A stretch of DNA of 64,000 bases. Origin: Nitrosococcus wardiae. Its GTDB lineage: Bacteria; Pseudomonadota; Gammaproteobacteria; Nitrosococcales; Nitrosococcaceae. Below are positions 25,732-35,053 of the stretch, piece by piece. Each line of letters starts with the position of its first letter. The first letter of the stretch is position 1. Under the pieces are notes generated by a model. It was not told the origin of the DNA. It did no database searches and worked only from the letters and a program-made list of their open reading frames with translations. The DNA is taken from NCBI RefSeq assembly GCF_004421105.1, contig NZ_CP038033.1:1073659-1137658 (forward strand). The letters run 5' to 3'. A program made the position numbers and the translations under genes.

Positions 25732-26768
25732 ATTCTCGTGCTCAAACCGTCAAAACCCTTCCCTTAATCTGCTGGAAAAGCCAACCAGTCATCACCACTG
25801 AATTACTGGCGTCGGTGTATGGCGTTGAAGAACACCAAATCCGCCAAAACTTCAAAAATAATACTGACCGCTTTATTGAAGGTGTTCATCATTTTAAGAT
25901 AACTGGCCAAGATTTAAGGGAATTTTCTTTGCAAGTAGAAAATTTCTATTCACAAATCTCCAGAAAAACACGCGCTCTGATGCTCTGGACCGAACGGGGC
26001 ACCGTGCGCCATGCCAAAATGCTAGGCACGGATAAAGCCTGGGAAGTGCAAGACCAACTGGAAGCGTTTTACTTCACCCGCAAAGCCGAAGCCACCCAAC
26101 CCGAACCACCCCGCCTCACCACCAAAGAACAACGCGAACCCCTCATCAAAGCCATGTGCCGTTTGGTCAGCGTCTCCCACGCCAAGGGTAGGCCCCTGAC
26201 CTATGAAGACGCCCACAGCATCATCAACCTGAAAATGGGCGTGGACAGTGTGGAAGCCCTCACCCTGGAGCAAATCCCCAAGGCCATGACCCTGGTGGGG
26301 GAACTCCTGGAACGGGTGGTTCTGGAAGGCGAGTACATTGGCAAGGATGACGCCCCTTACTACGAGCCCGAACCCCGTATCTCTCACGCCCAACGCCAGG
26401 AACTCAATCACGCCATTGACCGGGCCTTGGGCAGCGCGGTGTCCCGTGACTGCGGCGAGAGCGGCCAACAATGGGTCCGCAACCGCCTGCGGGTAAAACT
26501 CAATCTTCGCCACATCGAGGACATGCGCCCGGACCAGCTGCCCTTGGCGCTGGCGGAACTAGAATGGCTGAGTCAGGACCTGGACGGTTACTTGGCCTAC
26601 CGCGCCAAGCAACGGGAGATTCTTTGCCGGGAGATCATCGGCGGGGGTACCCCGTGGACTCCTCATTTGGCCAAGGAATGGATGGCGGAGCTGAAACAGG
26701 CTGTGCCGCCTCGCCCGGATTGGCTGGTGATGCGCGAGAAACTGCTGGGCCAAGCCGAGGATAACTAG
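25728..26768 (+). CDS. ORF6N-domain phage protein (antirepressor-like)
   Basis: This 346-residue protein has an N-terminal ORF6N domain: PLICWKSQPVITTELLASVYGVEEHQIRQNFKNNTDRFIEGVHHFKITGQDLREF, ending in a segment typical of phage Rha/BRO-like regulators. A long helical C-terminal half of unknown function follows. The ORF6N domain binds DNA or partners in phage lysogeny circuits. It starts at the ATG overlapping the Ash-like frame. It appears intact, unlike most phage genes here, and its second half is more GC-rich than the first, hinting at a mosaic origin. Confidence 0.8.
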   Translation: MNSRAQTVKTLPLICWKSQPVITTELLASVYGVEEHQIRQNFKNNTDRFIEGVHHFKITGQDLREFSLQVENFYSQISRKTRALMLWTERGTVRHAKMLGTDKAWEVQDQLEAFYFTRKAEATQPEPPRLTTKEQREPLIKAMCRLVSVSHAKGRPLTYEDAHSIINLKMGVDSVEALTLEQIPKAMTLVGELLERVVLEGEYIGKDDAPYYEPEPRISHAQRQELNHAIDRALGSAVSRDCGESGQQWVRNRLRVKLNLRHIEDMRPDQLPLALAELEWLSQDLDGYLAYRAKQREILCREIIGGGTPWTPHLAKEWMAELKQAVPPRPDWLVMREKLLGQAEDN

Positions 26769-26872
26769 AAGCTCTCCACTCCGGCCTCGCTGCCGATGTG
26801 GCGGGGCTAACATAATAGATGCACTTGTGAAATCATTTACCAAATATGAATGAGTAAACACTGACTGGAGGG

Positions 26873-27313
26873 ATGATGACAAATCCTACCCAAGACTATT
26901 ATGCCTGGACCCAAGAGACTATTGAGAAGTTGCGTCAGGGCAAGTTTAGCGAGGTGAATATGGAGGATCTTATCGAGGAATTAGAAGAGATGGGGGGCAG
27001 TGAGCGCAACGAGCTAGAGAACCGTTTGACCGTGCTACTGATGCACTTACTCAAGTGGAAGTACCAGCCGAACTACAGAGGCCGGAGTTGGCAACTAATC
27101 CTCAAAGAGCAGCGGCTGAAAATAAAGATCCGCCTCAAAAAAAGCCTGAGCCTAAAGCCGCGATTGTCTGAACTTGGAGAAGATGCTTATTTGGTCGCAG
27201 TGGTTGCCGCCGCACGGGAGACAGGCTTGGAAGAGGATGTCTTCCCCGCCACCTTTGAGGAAACGGGCTGGAGTTGGGAGCAGGTGCAGGACATGGAGTA
27301 TCTTCCAGATTAA
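26873..27313 (+). CDS. DUF29 family protein, second copy
   Basis: This 146-residue paralogue of the protein at 20963-21412 shares QDYYAWTQETIEKLRQGKFSEVNMEDLIEELEEMG, SERNELENRLTVLLMHLLKWKYQP and the C-terminal FPATFEETGWSWEQVQDMEYLPD. The function of DUF29 is not established. Two starts (ATG ATG) follow an ACTGGAGGG Shine-Dalgarno. The two copies differ at many positions, so this is not a recent local duplication. Confidence 0.85.
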   Translation: MMTNPTQDYYAWTQETIEKLRQGKFSEVNMEDLIEELEEMGGSERNELENRLTVLLMHLLKWKYQPNYRGRSWQLILKEQRLKIKIRLKKSLSLKPRLSELGEDAYLVAVVAAARETGLEEDVFPATFEETGWSWEQVQDMEYLPD

Positions 27314-27369
27314 AGCGCACTTGCAGCACTGACACTCAGACGGCTCCGCTGTTCACACGGCGGGGTCGG

Positions 27370-27510
27370 CTACCTCACCCGCACCTCGATATTCCGGCCA
27401 AGCGCCCGCGCCGCCGCTTCGATTTGATCCAGGCACGAGGCATGCCTAAGATCGAAGAGTCGATCCACTTGAGGCAGATGCCATCCCAGTCGCCGGGCCA
27501 GTTCAGCTTT
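27370..27510 (-). pseudogene. HicB-type antitoxin C-terminal remnant
   Basis: The minus-strand frame reads KAELARRLGWHLPQVDRLFDLRHASCLDQIEAAARALGRNIEVRVR and a stop: the helix-turn-helix tail of long HicB antitoxins. The N-terminal half and the hicA partner are absent, since an upstream in-frame stop precedes Lys-Ala-Glu. The rest of the 27314-27670 gap shows nothing recognisable. Confidence 0.7.
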
Positions 27511-27670
27511 CCTTTATTTTTTTCCATTCCAGATTGCCGCTGCCTGGATTGTGGAAAACAGCTTCTAAAGCATGCAAATAGAATGGTATTAGGTTCTCGG
27601 CAGTGGGAGAAGTGGGGGTTTAAGTAGCGAAAGTCGGATAGAAGGAGGATAGTCCAGTAGAAATATAAAT

Positions 27671-29374
27671 TTACAGCCATTCTCGGCTAAGTAGACCCCG
27701 GGGTTTGGGGGGGTCCTCCCCCAGACACGATCTGCCGAGAAATTGTCTTGCTTCAACCACGCCCGGGCGTTGTGAATCCAGCGTGATCTCAAGCACCCGG
27801 TGATAATAGGTCCGGGCAGCATTTTGGTCACCGGCCGCGGCTGCGGCGCGAGCTGCGCCCAGCAGCGTGTGGTAACGTCCCGGCCGCATTTCTTCGGAGA
27901 TCCGGTAAGCCTCAAGCGCCTCCGCCGGACGGCCCAGGTCCATCAGCAGATGGCCCAAGGCCTCGTTCGGTGGCAACAGGGCACCCGGTGTTACAGGATG
28001 CTTTTCCACACTGGCTTCCAACTCGGCGGCCGAGCGCATCAGCGCCACGGCATTGTCGAAGGCGTCTTCATGCCATGCAATCCAGCCGGCGAGAATCCGC
28101 CGATCAACTTCGATATAGGTTGCAAAACTCTTGTCCCCTGCTTCTTTGGCCTGGTCACGAAGCGCTTCAAGCCGTTCTTCGGCCTGCCGGGCCGTCTTCT
28201 GGTTATCCGTATATACACTGCCCAGACCGCGGGCATACCAGGTCAAACCTTCCGCCCACAGCGACTCGTCCCATGGCAGGTACTTTGGGGTCCGGGGTTC
28301 AAGACCGGTAGCTTCGTTCCACTGGCGTCGTTCGACAACATAACGTGCCGGCATGGCAGCAGAGTGGAACGCACTGACAAAAGATGCCTGGTGCGGATCC
28401 TTGGCTATAGCTTCATTTAAAACCGTCCGGGCCTTGTCGTCCTCGCCCTGCTGGAGGTGGGCATACAGCAGGTAATCCATAGCGTGAAGATAATGGTGCG
28501 AAACCGCGCCATTAACCGTGTCTTTCAATGCCGCATCGGCCGAACGCCGATTCCAGTTGATCACCTTGGGCCAGTCGCCTAAACGCACATAAATATGCGA
28601 AGGCATATGGAGAGCATGGGGGACTTCCGGGGCGATTTCTCCATAGGCTGCTACCATGTCCAGCGCATTTTTGGCACGGCCTTTGGCGTCGGTGGCATGA
28701 ATGGTGTAGTGAATCGCGCCGGGGTGAGTAGGTATTTTCTCGTAGATCGCTCGAAGAATGCCTTCGGCTTCCTCATGCAGCGGATCGCGCTCCTCGACCT
28801 GCTGCGCTAATGTCAACCGGGACAATGCATAGAGGGCCGCCGTATCCAAATCACCCGGATTAGCGTGGTAGGCCGCTTCCATGCCTTGGATCCATCGGTG
28901 GATACGGCCTCGAAAATCCTCGCTTTCGGGATCTTGGAAAAACGCTTTAGTCGCCTTAATGAGATAATATTCCCGCTCGTCGTCGACCAGGGCTTCGGCC
29001 TTTTCTATCTTAAGCCAGCCCCGGTGGAGTTCTTCCTGGCTCGGACGCGTGCCCCACAACGGCTGAAACAGGCTAGTGGCGATGCCCCAGTAGGCTATGG
29101 CGCAATTGGGGTCGGTTTCGGTAATTTCTTTGAAAGCCTCCCGCGCTTGTACATACATCATGTGATGCAGCAGCCCTAGGGCATGGTCAAAATCATTTTG
29201 CACGGCATCGTCGCAGGAGGCCTGGAAATCCACCGTGCCAATGGCCTCCTCGGTATGGATGGCCCCGTCGTTGGGCATGTGGACATCTCTAGCACAGCCT
29301 GTAGAAACAATAGCCAAGTCTGCTGCAAGAATCAGAATAACACTCATTCTGCTTGTACGGTTATCTGAAAGCAT
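27671..29374 (-). CDS. TPR-repeat lipoprotein
   Basis: This is a protein of about 567 residues with a lipoprotein signal (MSVILILAADLAIVSTGC, lipobox STGC), so it is tethered to a membrane on the periplasmic side. The body is tetratricopeptide-like helical repeats (HALGLLHHMMYVQAREAFKEITETDPNCAIAYWGIA, NEALGHLLMDLGRPAEALEAYRISEEMRPGRYHTLLGAARAAAAAGDQNAARTYY). A histidine-rich signature, HPGAIHYTIHATDA..ALHMPSHIYVRLGDW, is conserved in this widespread hypothetical family. I take ATG 29374 (MLSDN) over the longer frame at 29398. The partner or substrate is unknown. Confidence 0.8.
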   Translation of the reverse strand: MLSDNRTSRMSVILILAADLAIVSTGCARDVHMPNDGAIHTEEAIGTVDFQASCDDAVQNDFDHALGLLHHMMYVQAREAFKEITETDPNCAIAYWGIATSLFQPLWGTRPSQEELHRGWLKIEKAEALVDDEREYYLIKATKAFFQDPESEDFRGRIHRWIQGMEAAYHANPGDLDTAALYALSRLTLAQQVEERDPLHEEAEGILRAIYEKIPTHPGAIHYTIHATDAKGRAKNALDMVAAYGEIAPEVPHALHMPSHIYVRLGDWPKVINWNRRSADAALKDTVNGAVSHHYLHAMDYLLYAHLQQGEDDKARTVLNEAIAKDPHQASFVSAFHSAAMPARYVVERRQWNEATGLEPRTPKYLPWDESLWAEGLTWYARGLGSVYTDNQKTARQAEERLEALRDQAKEAGDKSFATYIEVDRRILAGWIAWHEDAFDNAVALMRSAAELEASVEKHPVTPGALLPPNEALGHLLMDLGRPAEALEAYRISEEMRPGRYHTLLGAARAAAAAGDQNAARTYYHRVLEITLDSQRPGVVEARQFLGRSCLGEDPPKPRGLLSREWL

Positions 29375-29627
29375 GTGGGTTCTCTGTCTCCATATCAATA
29401 CCCAACCGTATCAGCATGGGATAGGTACGTTCGCATCGCTTATAAATAAATTATAGAGAAGGTTAGACAGTTTTATACAGCGATGGTGGTGCCCTCGATC
29501 GTAAGCGATCATATTAAGGACAGCCAAATTAAAATGAAATGCATGGTTGGTCCGGGTGAGGTTAATAACAGCCCGCCAGATTTAAAAATAAAATTAAAAA
29601 TTATAATCTTTCTCAACTCGCCAGACC

Positions 29628-29931
29628 TTATGCAGCTAGGGGGCAAATCCGTCGGTGGTCATCCACAATTTCAATATCTTCCGGACCCTCATCCGTCCAG
29701 CGAAAGCACCCCCGCCATTGCTTGTTGATACGGAGGCTATGTTGTCCGGCTCGGTCGCTATCCAATGCTTCCAGTTAATTGCCCCAGGAGGGGAGGCTAA
29801 GTCCCGCAGTTCCCGCACCGCGTTCAGTTGGGCCAGTTTTTGTTCCACCACGGGGCGGATGTTTGCCACTGGCGGGATTTACCCGTTTCAAACGAGCGTT
29901 GGCTCTCTTGGCAACGGAAGCTCTTGATCAT
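29628..29931 (-). pseudogene. HigB-type toxin, frameshifted
   Basis: ATG 29931 opens MIKSFRCQESQRSFETGKSRQW, the start of HigB/RelE-superfamily killer proteins. The next segment, ANIRPVVEQKLAQLNAVRELRDLASPPG, is in a second frame. The third, EALDSDRAGQHSLRINKQWRGCFRWTDEGPEDIEIVDDHR, ends at TAA 29628-29630. At least two frameshifts are needed. No HigA antitoxin is readable downstream (29399-29627). Confidence 0.85.
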
Positions 29932-29972
29932 GGTGAGAAGATATAACGTTAAACGCCAAAGCAAGGTAAGAG

Positions 29973-30488
29973 TTATGGAGCGGTTCTTATGTCGTTAGGT
30001 TCGGCCTGGTGCAAATAGCGATAAACAAGACTTGACCCTTTTTTGCGGTACCATTGGCTGTTGTCGTCGTACCATTGATCCTCGTACCATGGGTCGCCAT
30101 CGTCATACCATTGCACCCGCTGGATGGCAGTATGAGATTGTCCTGTTAGCGCAAGCTTAAGCGCAGTACGTTCAAAGGCATCCTGAGGAAGATTATTTTC
30201 CTGGAGCGGATCGAAAGTGCCAACTAACCGCATATCCTTGTTCTGGTTATTGAATATCAGCGAGATGGATAGCTTGCCTTCCTCTACATTGTGCACAGTG
30301 GTTTCGTCGAACTCCTGCGTCAGCGCCGCAAATAATGTGGCGAGTAGGAGATCACTCATCCGTTTAGCGAACTCAATCTGTTCTTGCGAAGGTCGCTTAT
30401 TATCATCATCGGCGATCGTAATAGATCCGACCCCAGTAATGAGCCCCATAACGAGGAATCCATGGATAACCGGCCTTTTCAGATTCAT
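29973..30488 (-). CDS. Exported hypothetical protein with WYDD repeats
   Basis: This 171-residue protein has a clear signal peptide (FLVMGLITGVGSITIADD) and a helical middle. Its C-terminal run is rich in Trp, Tyr and Asp: QWYDDGDPWYEDQWYDDNSQWYRKK, four near-repeats of W-Y-x-D. AGGAG lies 7 bp upstream of the ATG. No family is recognised. The acidic-aromatic tail could bind metal or carbohydrate, but that is speculation. Confidence 0.65.
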   Translation of the reverse strand: MNLKRPVIHGFLVMGLITGVGSITIADDDNKRPSQEQIEFAKRMSDLLLATLFAALTQEFDETTVHNVEEGKLSISLIFNNQNKDMRLVGTFDPLQENNLPQDAFERTALKLALTGQSHTAIQRVQWYDDGDPWYEDQWYDDNSQWYRKKGSSLVYRYLHQAEPNDIRTAP

Positions 30489-30961
30489 TGTCTTGCTCCT
30501 ATCTGAGTTGTTCCTTTACTAAACTCGACTTTCTCCCTCGACAAGCGACAACAATCTATTGATATAAAAAGCCCCATTTGTGCTAAAAAAATTTTTTCCA
30601 TGTCGTGGTTCGAAACCGACATGTGAAAAAACTCTAGTTACTGCTTAGCTTTTGTTTCATTATTTAGATAATAAAGAAAATCGCGTTAATAATCCGTATT
30701 TTCAGCAAAATCTTGGCTCCTGACTTAAGTATAGATAGTAATTAGGATTAGGGTAGTGTTCAAAAATCATGTTTTTTATGCGGCTGAAGACAGATTCTTG
30801 GAATAAAATCTTGCTTATTGGCACTTGTGGTTTACGGCCATATTCGGCTCATGATCCACTTTTTTCGGGCAATCCTGTGAGTTTGCGAGATGTTGCTACT
30901 ATTGCCTTAGAGAGAAACGGATATTGGGTATCATCAACCCTGATTAACCAAAGGATGGATC
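30489..30961. other. AT-rich intergenic region with strong hairpin
   Basis: No credible gene is seen in these 473 bp; a 68-codon plus-strand frame (30769-30975) lacks family features. A long imperfect hairpin at 30591-30630 pairs TTTTTTCCATGTCG with CGACATGTGAAAAAA (one extra T) around an 11-nt loop and could stop transcription from both sides. It marks the right edge of the AT-shifted island. Confidence 0.5.
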
Positions 30962-31831
30962 GTGAATACAGATAAAAAATTCTACTTCAATATAGCCATC
31001 GCTGTGGCGGCTCTAGGAGCCATGCCTTTCTTCAAGAAAATCGCCATTGCCGAGGGAATGAGTGCATTTGCATTAGCACTGACTAGCGCAGTGGCTGCTG
31101 CTATGGCGGCAGTGGTTTTGAATAGGTATTTCAGTGAGCGACGATTCCCCCTCCCTGGTTTTAGCTGGGCGCTATTTGATCTGGCCCTAATTGGTGTACT
31201 GAGTTCGGGCTTAGTGGTGTTGATGAATGCAGGAGCTCTTACAGTTACCACTGCTACTAACCGGGCGGTTTTTCAAGCAATGTACCCCATAGCAACAACG
31301 TTGTTTGCCTGGTGGATATTGGATGAACGACTACGCGCCCTGCACTACCTACTCATCGTTATCATGAGCGTGGGAATCCTTCTTGTGAATACTGAGGAAG
31401 GTCATGTCTCATTCAATCTCGGATTTTGGTTATTGCTTGCGACACTGCCCATCATGGGTTTTTGCGATGTCTATGCCAAACGCACGATGTCAGCGCTTAA
31501 TCCAAGTGACATAACAGCGGGTCGGTTCGTTTTTGGATTACTGTTTCTTCTCATGATCTTGCCATTAACAAATTTGGAGGCATTGGGTGCAATCAAGCAT
31601 GGGTGGTACTGGGCAGTGCTTGGAGGTGCCGCTACATCACTTGGTATTTTTGCGTTTTATCGGGCTATGGCTATCAAGAAAGCGGGATTGGCGGCAGCCA
31701 TGGTGAGCATATCGCCTGTTGTCACTGTTGTACTCGAGGGGGTGTTTCTAGAACAGCTGTTCGCTGTATGGCAGTTGCTGGGTATTATGCTGGTTGTAAT
31801 TGGGGCTATGATACTGACCTTAAAACTTTGA
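30962..31831 (+). CDS. DMT-superfamily (EamA) transporter
   Basis: This 289-residue inner-membrane protein has ten predicted transmembrane helices arranged as two EamA halves. The first includes SAFALALTSAVAAAMAAVVL and LFAWWILDERL; the second includes WLLLATLPIMGFCDVYAKRTM and PVVTVVLEGVFLEQLFAVWQLLGIMLVVIGAMIL. The paired TLFAWWxLDERL and VLEGVFLEQ motifs are typical of metabolite exporters. The substrate cannot be read from sequence. The start is GTG with AAAGGA upstream. It stands alone. Confidence 0.85.
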   Translation: MNTDKKFYFNIAIAVAALGAMPFFKKIAIAEGMSAFALALTSAVAAAMAAVVLNRYFSERRFPLPGFSWALFDLALIGVLSSGLVVLMNAGALTVTTATNRAVFQAMYPIATTLFAWWILDERLRALHYLLIVIMSVGILLVNTEEGHVSFNLGFWLLLATLPIMGFCDVYAKRTMSALNPSDITAGRFVFGLLFLLMILPLTNLEALGAIKHGWYWAVLGGAATSLGIFAFYRAMAIKKAGLAAAMVSISPVVTVVLEGVFLEQLFAVWQLLGIMLVVIGAMILTLKL

Positions 31832-32041
31832 CTTGAAGTTTAAGGGTCAGTTTAAGGATCAAATATTGTTTATTGCCGCTTAGGGTTTACGACATTCAAA
31901 CTGCGCAAGATTTAGCACGGCAAAAATCGTCGACATTTCAAAATAAAGACTCTAAGCTAATCAGTCAGGCAGTGAGAAATCCTGGTTTCATTGAAGATCA
32001 GGAGACCACAAATTGATGAGTACTCCGGAAGGGACAGGATA

Positions 32042-32824
32042 GTGATTCACAGTGATTGTCCTCAGTTGTTGGTGGGGCAGAGACAACTATTGCTCACTAT
32101 CGGGTTTCACCGGCCAGAATATAAAAACGCTTTGACACTGGCCATGTACACCGCCGCAGCGGATGCCCTGGAACAGGCAGACGACACTGATGATGTGCGG
32201 GTGGTTCTGATTTATGGCACTGCTGGTTGTTTTACTAGCGGCAATGACTTGAAGGATTTCAGGCAGGCATCGACGATCCATGAGAATCATCCGGTAGTTC
32301 GGTTTATGCGTGCCTTGCAGCATTGCCGTAAGCCAGTAGTGGCGTCGGTGCGCGGCCCTGCGGTGGGTATAGGCACCACATTGCTATTCCACTGCGATCT
32401 GGTTTACGCCGCCCAGGGTGCGCAACTGCAGCTACCCTTCGTTAATCTTGGCCTCTGTCCCGAATATGCCGCCAGCTATTTGTTGCCGCGTTGGTTGGGG
32501 CATGCCAAGGCCGCCGAATTACTGCTGTTGGGAGAGGCGTTCAGCGCAGAGCAGGCTGCGGCGCTAGGGCTCATTAATGCCGTTGTGTCCGAGGAAGCGC
32601 TGGATGCCCTGGTGGATAACCAGATAGCACGATTGGCCAGCCAACCCCCTGCCGCCCTGCAGCGTAGCAAAGCGCTGCTGAAACAAAGCCAGCAACCGGG
32701 GATCGATATGGCCATGACCGCGGAATTTGCTGCCTTTGCCGAGTGTTTGCAATCCCCTGAGCACAATGAAGCGGTAACTGCCTTTTTCGAAAAGCGCGCG
32801 CCGGATTTCTCTCGATGCAAGTAA
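32042..32824 (+). CDS. Enoyl-CoA hydratase/isomerase family protein
   Basis: This crotonase-fold protein of 260 residues hydrates or isomerises the double bond of enoyl-CoA thioesters. Visible features are RPEYKNALT, the first oxyanion-hole segment CFTSGNDLKDF, and VRGPAVGIGTTLLFHCDLVYAA. The acid region LGLCPEYAASYLLPRWLGHAKAAELLLLGEAFSAEQAAALGLIN follows. The GTG at 32042 is chosen because GGACAGGA precedes it and the length then matches the family; a TTG 51 bp earlier opens the longest frame. In the next gene the neighbour is dienoyl-CoA-reductase-like, so the pair probably serves fatty-acid oxidation. Confidence 0.88.
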   Translation: MIHSDCPQLLVGQRQLLLTIGFHRPEYKNALTLAMYTAAADALEQADDTDDVRVVLIYGTAGCFTSGNDLKDFRQASTIHENHPVVRFMRALQHCRKPVVASVRGPAVGIGTTLLFHCDLVYAAQGAQLQLPFVNLGLCPEYAASYLLPRWLGHAKAAELLLLGEAFSAEQAAALGLINAVVSEEALDALVDNQIARLASQPPAALQRSKALLKQSQQPGIDMAMTAEFAAFAECLQSPEHNEAVTAFFEKRAPDFSRCK

Positions 32825-32965
32825 ATATTCCGGTAATCGTGCCCCAGAGCGCAATTCGGCAGGTGCTCTCGCGGCGTTGGTTTGTTTGAAGAGTACAGCC
32901 TGGGCGGGGGAAATGCAGGTTGTGCAGAGATTAAAACCCGTTCTAGTTCTATATGAGGTGTCCTT

Positions 32966-33781
32966 ATGCAGCCCTGGTATGATTTTTCCGGGAAAAACGT
33001 CTTTGTCGCTGGCGGCACCCGCGGTATTAACCGGGGCATTGCCGAAGCTTTTGCTCACGTCGGAGCCCGGGTGGCTGTAGCCAGCCGCACGCAGGCAAAA
33101 GTGGATGATACAGTCGCTGCCCTGCAAGCCATGGGAGCAGAGGCGATGGGGTTTGCTGCTGACGTGCGTGATCCCGAAGCGGTCAATGCCGGCGTTGCGC
33201 GGGTGCATCATGCCTGGGGCGATCTGACAGTGGTGATTTCTGGTGCCGCGGGCAACTTTCCCGCGCTGGCAACCGATATGTCTGCCAATGGATTTCGCTC
33301 AGTGGTGGAGATCGACTTATTAGGCACCTTTCATGTCATGCAAGCTGTCTATCCGCTGCTGCAAAAGCCGGGCGCCGTGGTAATCAATATCTCCGCTCCG
33401 CAGGCGCTGATTCCCATGGCGGCCCAATCCCATGTCTGTGCTGCCAAGGCTGGGGTGGATATGATCACCCGTACCTTGGCGCTGGAATGGGGCGAACAAG
33501 GGGTACGCGTCAACGCTGTAGTTCCTGGCCCCACCGATGGCACCGAGGGTATGCGGCGTTTGGCCCCTACGGAATCAGCTCGTCAGGCAGTTATCGACTC
33601 AGTTCCGCTCAAGCGCATGGGCACACCTGATGACATCGCCCATGCCTGCCTGTTTCTCGCCTCGGACTGTGCCAGCTATATCACTGGTGCCGTGTTGCCG
33701 GTGGATGGCGGCTGGGTGCAGGGAGGTGCAGGTATGATGGGGATGGGTTTTGCAAAAATGTTGAAGAAAAAAAAGATGTGA
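32966..33781 (+). CDS. SDR oxidoreductase, 2,4-dienoyl-CoA-reductase-like
   Basis: This 271-residue short-chain dehydrogenase has the Rossmann motif VFVAGGTRGINRGIA, the SGAAGNF loop and the C-terminal motif VVPGPTDGTEGMRRL. At the classical Tyr position of YxxxK it has Val157 (SHVCAAK, Lys161 kept) with His one residue before. The same Tyr-less HxxxxK arrangement and PGPxxGTEGxRRL motif occur in peroxisomal-type 2,4-dienoyl-CoA reductases, which use no catalytic Tyr. I infer an NADPH-dependent dienoyl-CoA reductase acting with the hydratase encoded 141 bp upstream. The C-terminus is lysine-rich (KKKKM). Confidence 0.82.
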   Translation: MQPWYDFSGKNVFVAGGTRGINRGIAEAFAHVGARVAVASRTQAKVDDTVAALQAMGAEAMGFAADVRDPEAVNAGVARVHHAWGDLTVVISGAAGNFPALATDMSANGFRSVVEIDLLGTFHVMQAVYPLLQKPGAVVINISAPQALIPMAAQSHVCAAKAGVDMITRTLALEWGEQGVRVNAVVPGPTDGTEGMRRLAPTESARQAVIDSVPLKRMGTPDDIAHACLFLASDCASYITGAVLPVDGGWVQGGAGMMGMGFAKMLKKKKM

Positions 33782-33996
33782 GAGGAAAGAACCGACGGGG
33801 TTGGAGTAAGAGGTTTTTTATCTGCTATACCAAAAATTGGAGATTGACTTTATGGTACCGATAGGTGGGGTCTTATAGCCTTTTTCCCGGCCTAAACGCA
33901 AGAGAAAGCGGCTCTTCACCGGCGAGCAGTTTTGTGAGTGGCAGGAATAGGACTTGCGGGCATTTACTCGCCCGTGCCGAGTGCAATGGAGGTGCT

Positions 33997-34923
33997 ATGA
34001 TGGGGTTCAAGAGGGGAGTACTTATTATTGTCGCATCGGTGTTGCCCGGGTATCTTGGTAGTTCCTGGGCGGTGCTACACTTATTGCTCACTCCCGAACA
34101 TAAGCCGATGACACAAACTCCGGTGCAATTGGGTTTTCCCAACACCAAATCTGTCTGGGTGGAAACTTCAAAAGACCATATCCGCTTGCGTGGTTGGTTG
34201 GTGCCCGCCAACCAGTCTCGAGCGATTATATTGGTACATGGAATCCATTCTAATGCTTGGGACTGTCAGACGCCGGATGTCGTACGCGCTTATCAGGCAT
34301 CCGGTTTTCAGGTTTTCCTGTTCGATTTAAGGGCCCACGGTGGTTCCGGTGGTGAACATATTGGGTTGGGTCTGCATGAGCGTCACGACATTCAAGCGAT
34401 AGTTGATTACTTGCAAACCGAGGCGGCTATCCCGCCGGGAAGTATCGGGCTTCATGGCACTTCTTATGGCGCGGTAGTGGCTTTGTTTGCCGCAGCCGAC
34501 ATTGAGGCGATCAAAGCAGTGATTGCTGACAGCGCTTATGCGAATCTCTTTGATGTAGTTGGCGGTGAATTGGAGCGCCAGACAGGCTTGCCTTCAGAAT
34601 GGGGTGTCATGTTCGCCCCAGGATTTGAACTGATGGGCAGAGTCGTGTATGGCTTTGATATTGATAAGGCTATGCCTTTGCAGGCAGTCCGTAAAATACA
34701 ACAGCGCCCACTCTTGTTGATACATGGACAAGAGGATGAAATTCTTCCCCCCGACCATGCACGCCGTTTAAACCAAGCCGGTGGACCCAATACCCAACTG
34801 TGGTTATTGCCAGGCCGTGGACATACGCAGGGTGTTCGTCTCGTGCCTGATTGCGATAAACCTTCCCCCTTGCGCGAGGAATTCTTACGCAGGACCACAA
34901 GTTTTTTTAAACGATACCTTTAA
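33997..34923 (+). CDS. Alpha/beta hydrolase with N-terminal membrane segment
   Basis: This 308-residue protein has an N-terminal hydrophobic segment (GVLIIVASVLPGYLGSSWAVLHLLL) that anchors or exports it. The alpha/beta-hydrolase domain follows: IILVHGIHSNAWD, nucleophile elbow GTSYGA, acidic residue in GQEDEILPPDHA, and the catalytic His in PGRGHTQG. The ATG at 33997 is chosen over the longer frame because GGAGG precedes it and it gives the membrane segment at once. It is similar to BAAT/dienelactone-type serine hydrolases. The substrate is unknown. Confidence 0.83.
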   Translation: MMGFKRGVLIIVASVLPGYLGSSWAVLHLLLTPEHKPMTQTPVQLGFPNTKSVWVETSKDHIRLRGWLVPANQSRAIILVHGIHSNAWDCQTPDVVRAYQASGFQVFLFDLRAHGGSGGEHIGLGLHERHDIQAIVDYLQTEAAIPPGSIGLHGTSYGAVVALFAAADIEAIKAVIADSAYANLFDVVGGELERQTGLPSEWGVMFAPGFELMGRVVYGFDIDKAMPLQAVRKIQQRPLLLIHGQEDEILPPDHARRLNQAGGPNTQLWLLPGRGHTQGVRLVPDCDKPSPLREEFLRRTTSFFKRYL

Positions 34924-35053
34924 GCCCAATACCAAGGACAAAGGAGTCGATTGTAGCGATGGCGTGGCCGAAGGTCGAACACATCCCCACTCGCTGCTTG
35001 ATGGGCTTCCCTTCCCAGGAATATCCCATAACCACAAAATAGCGTTCAGTTGA

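Noticed and set aside
30769-30975. 68-codon plus-strand frame before the DMT transporter
   Set aside because: No Shine-Dalgarno, no family features, and it overlaps the better-supported GTG start.
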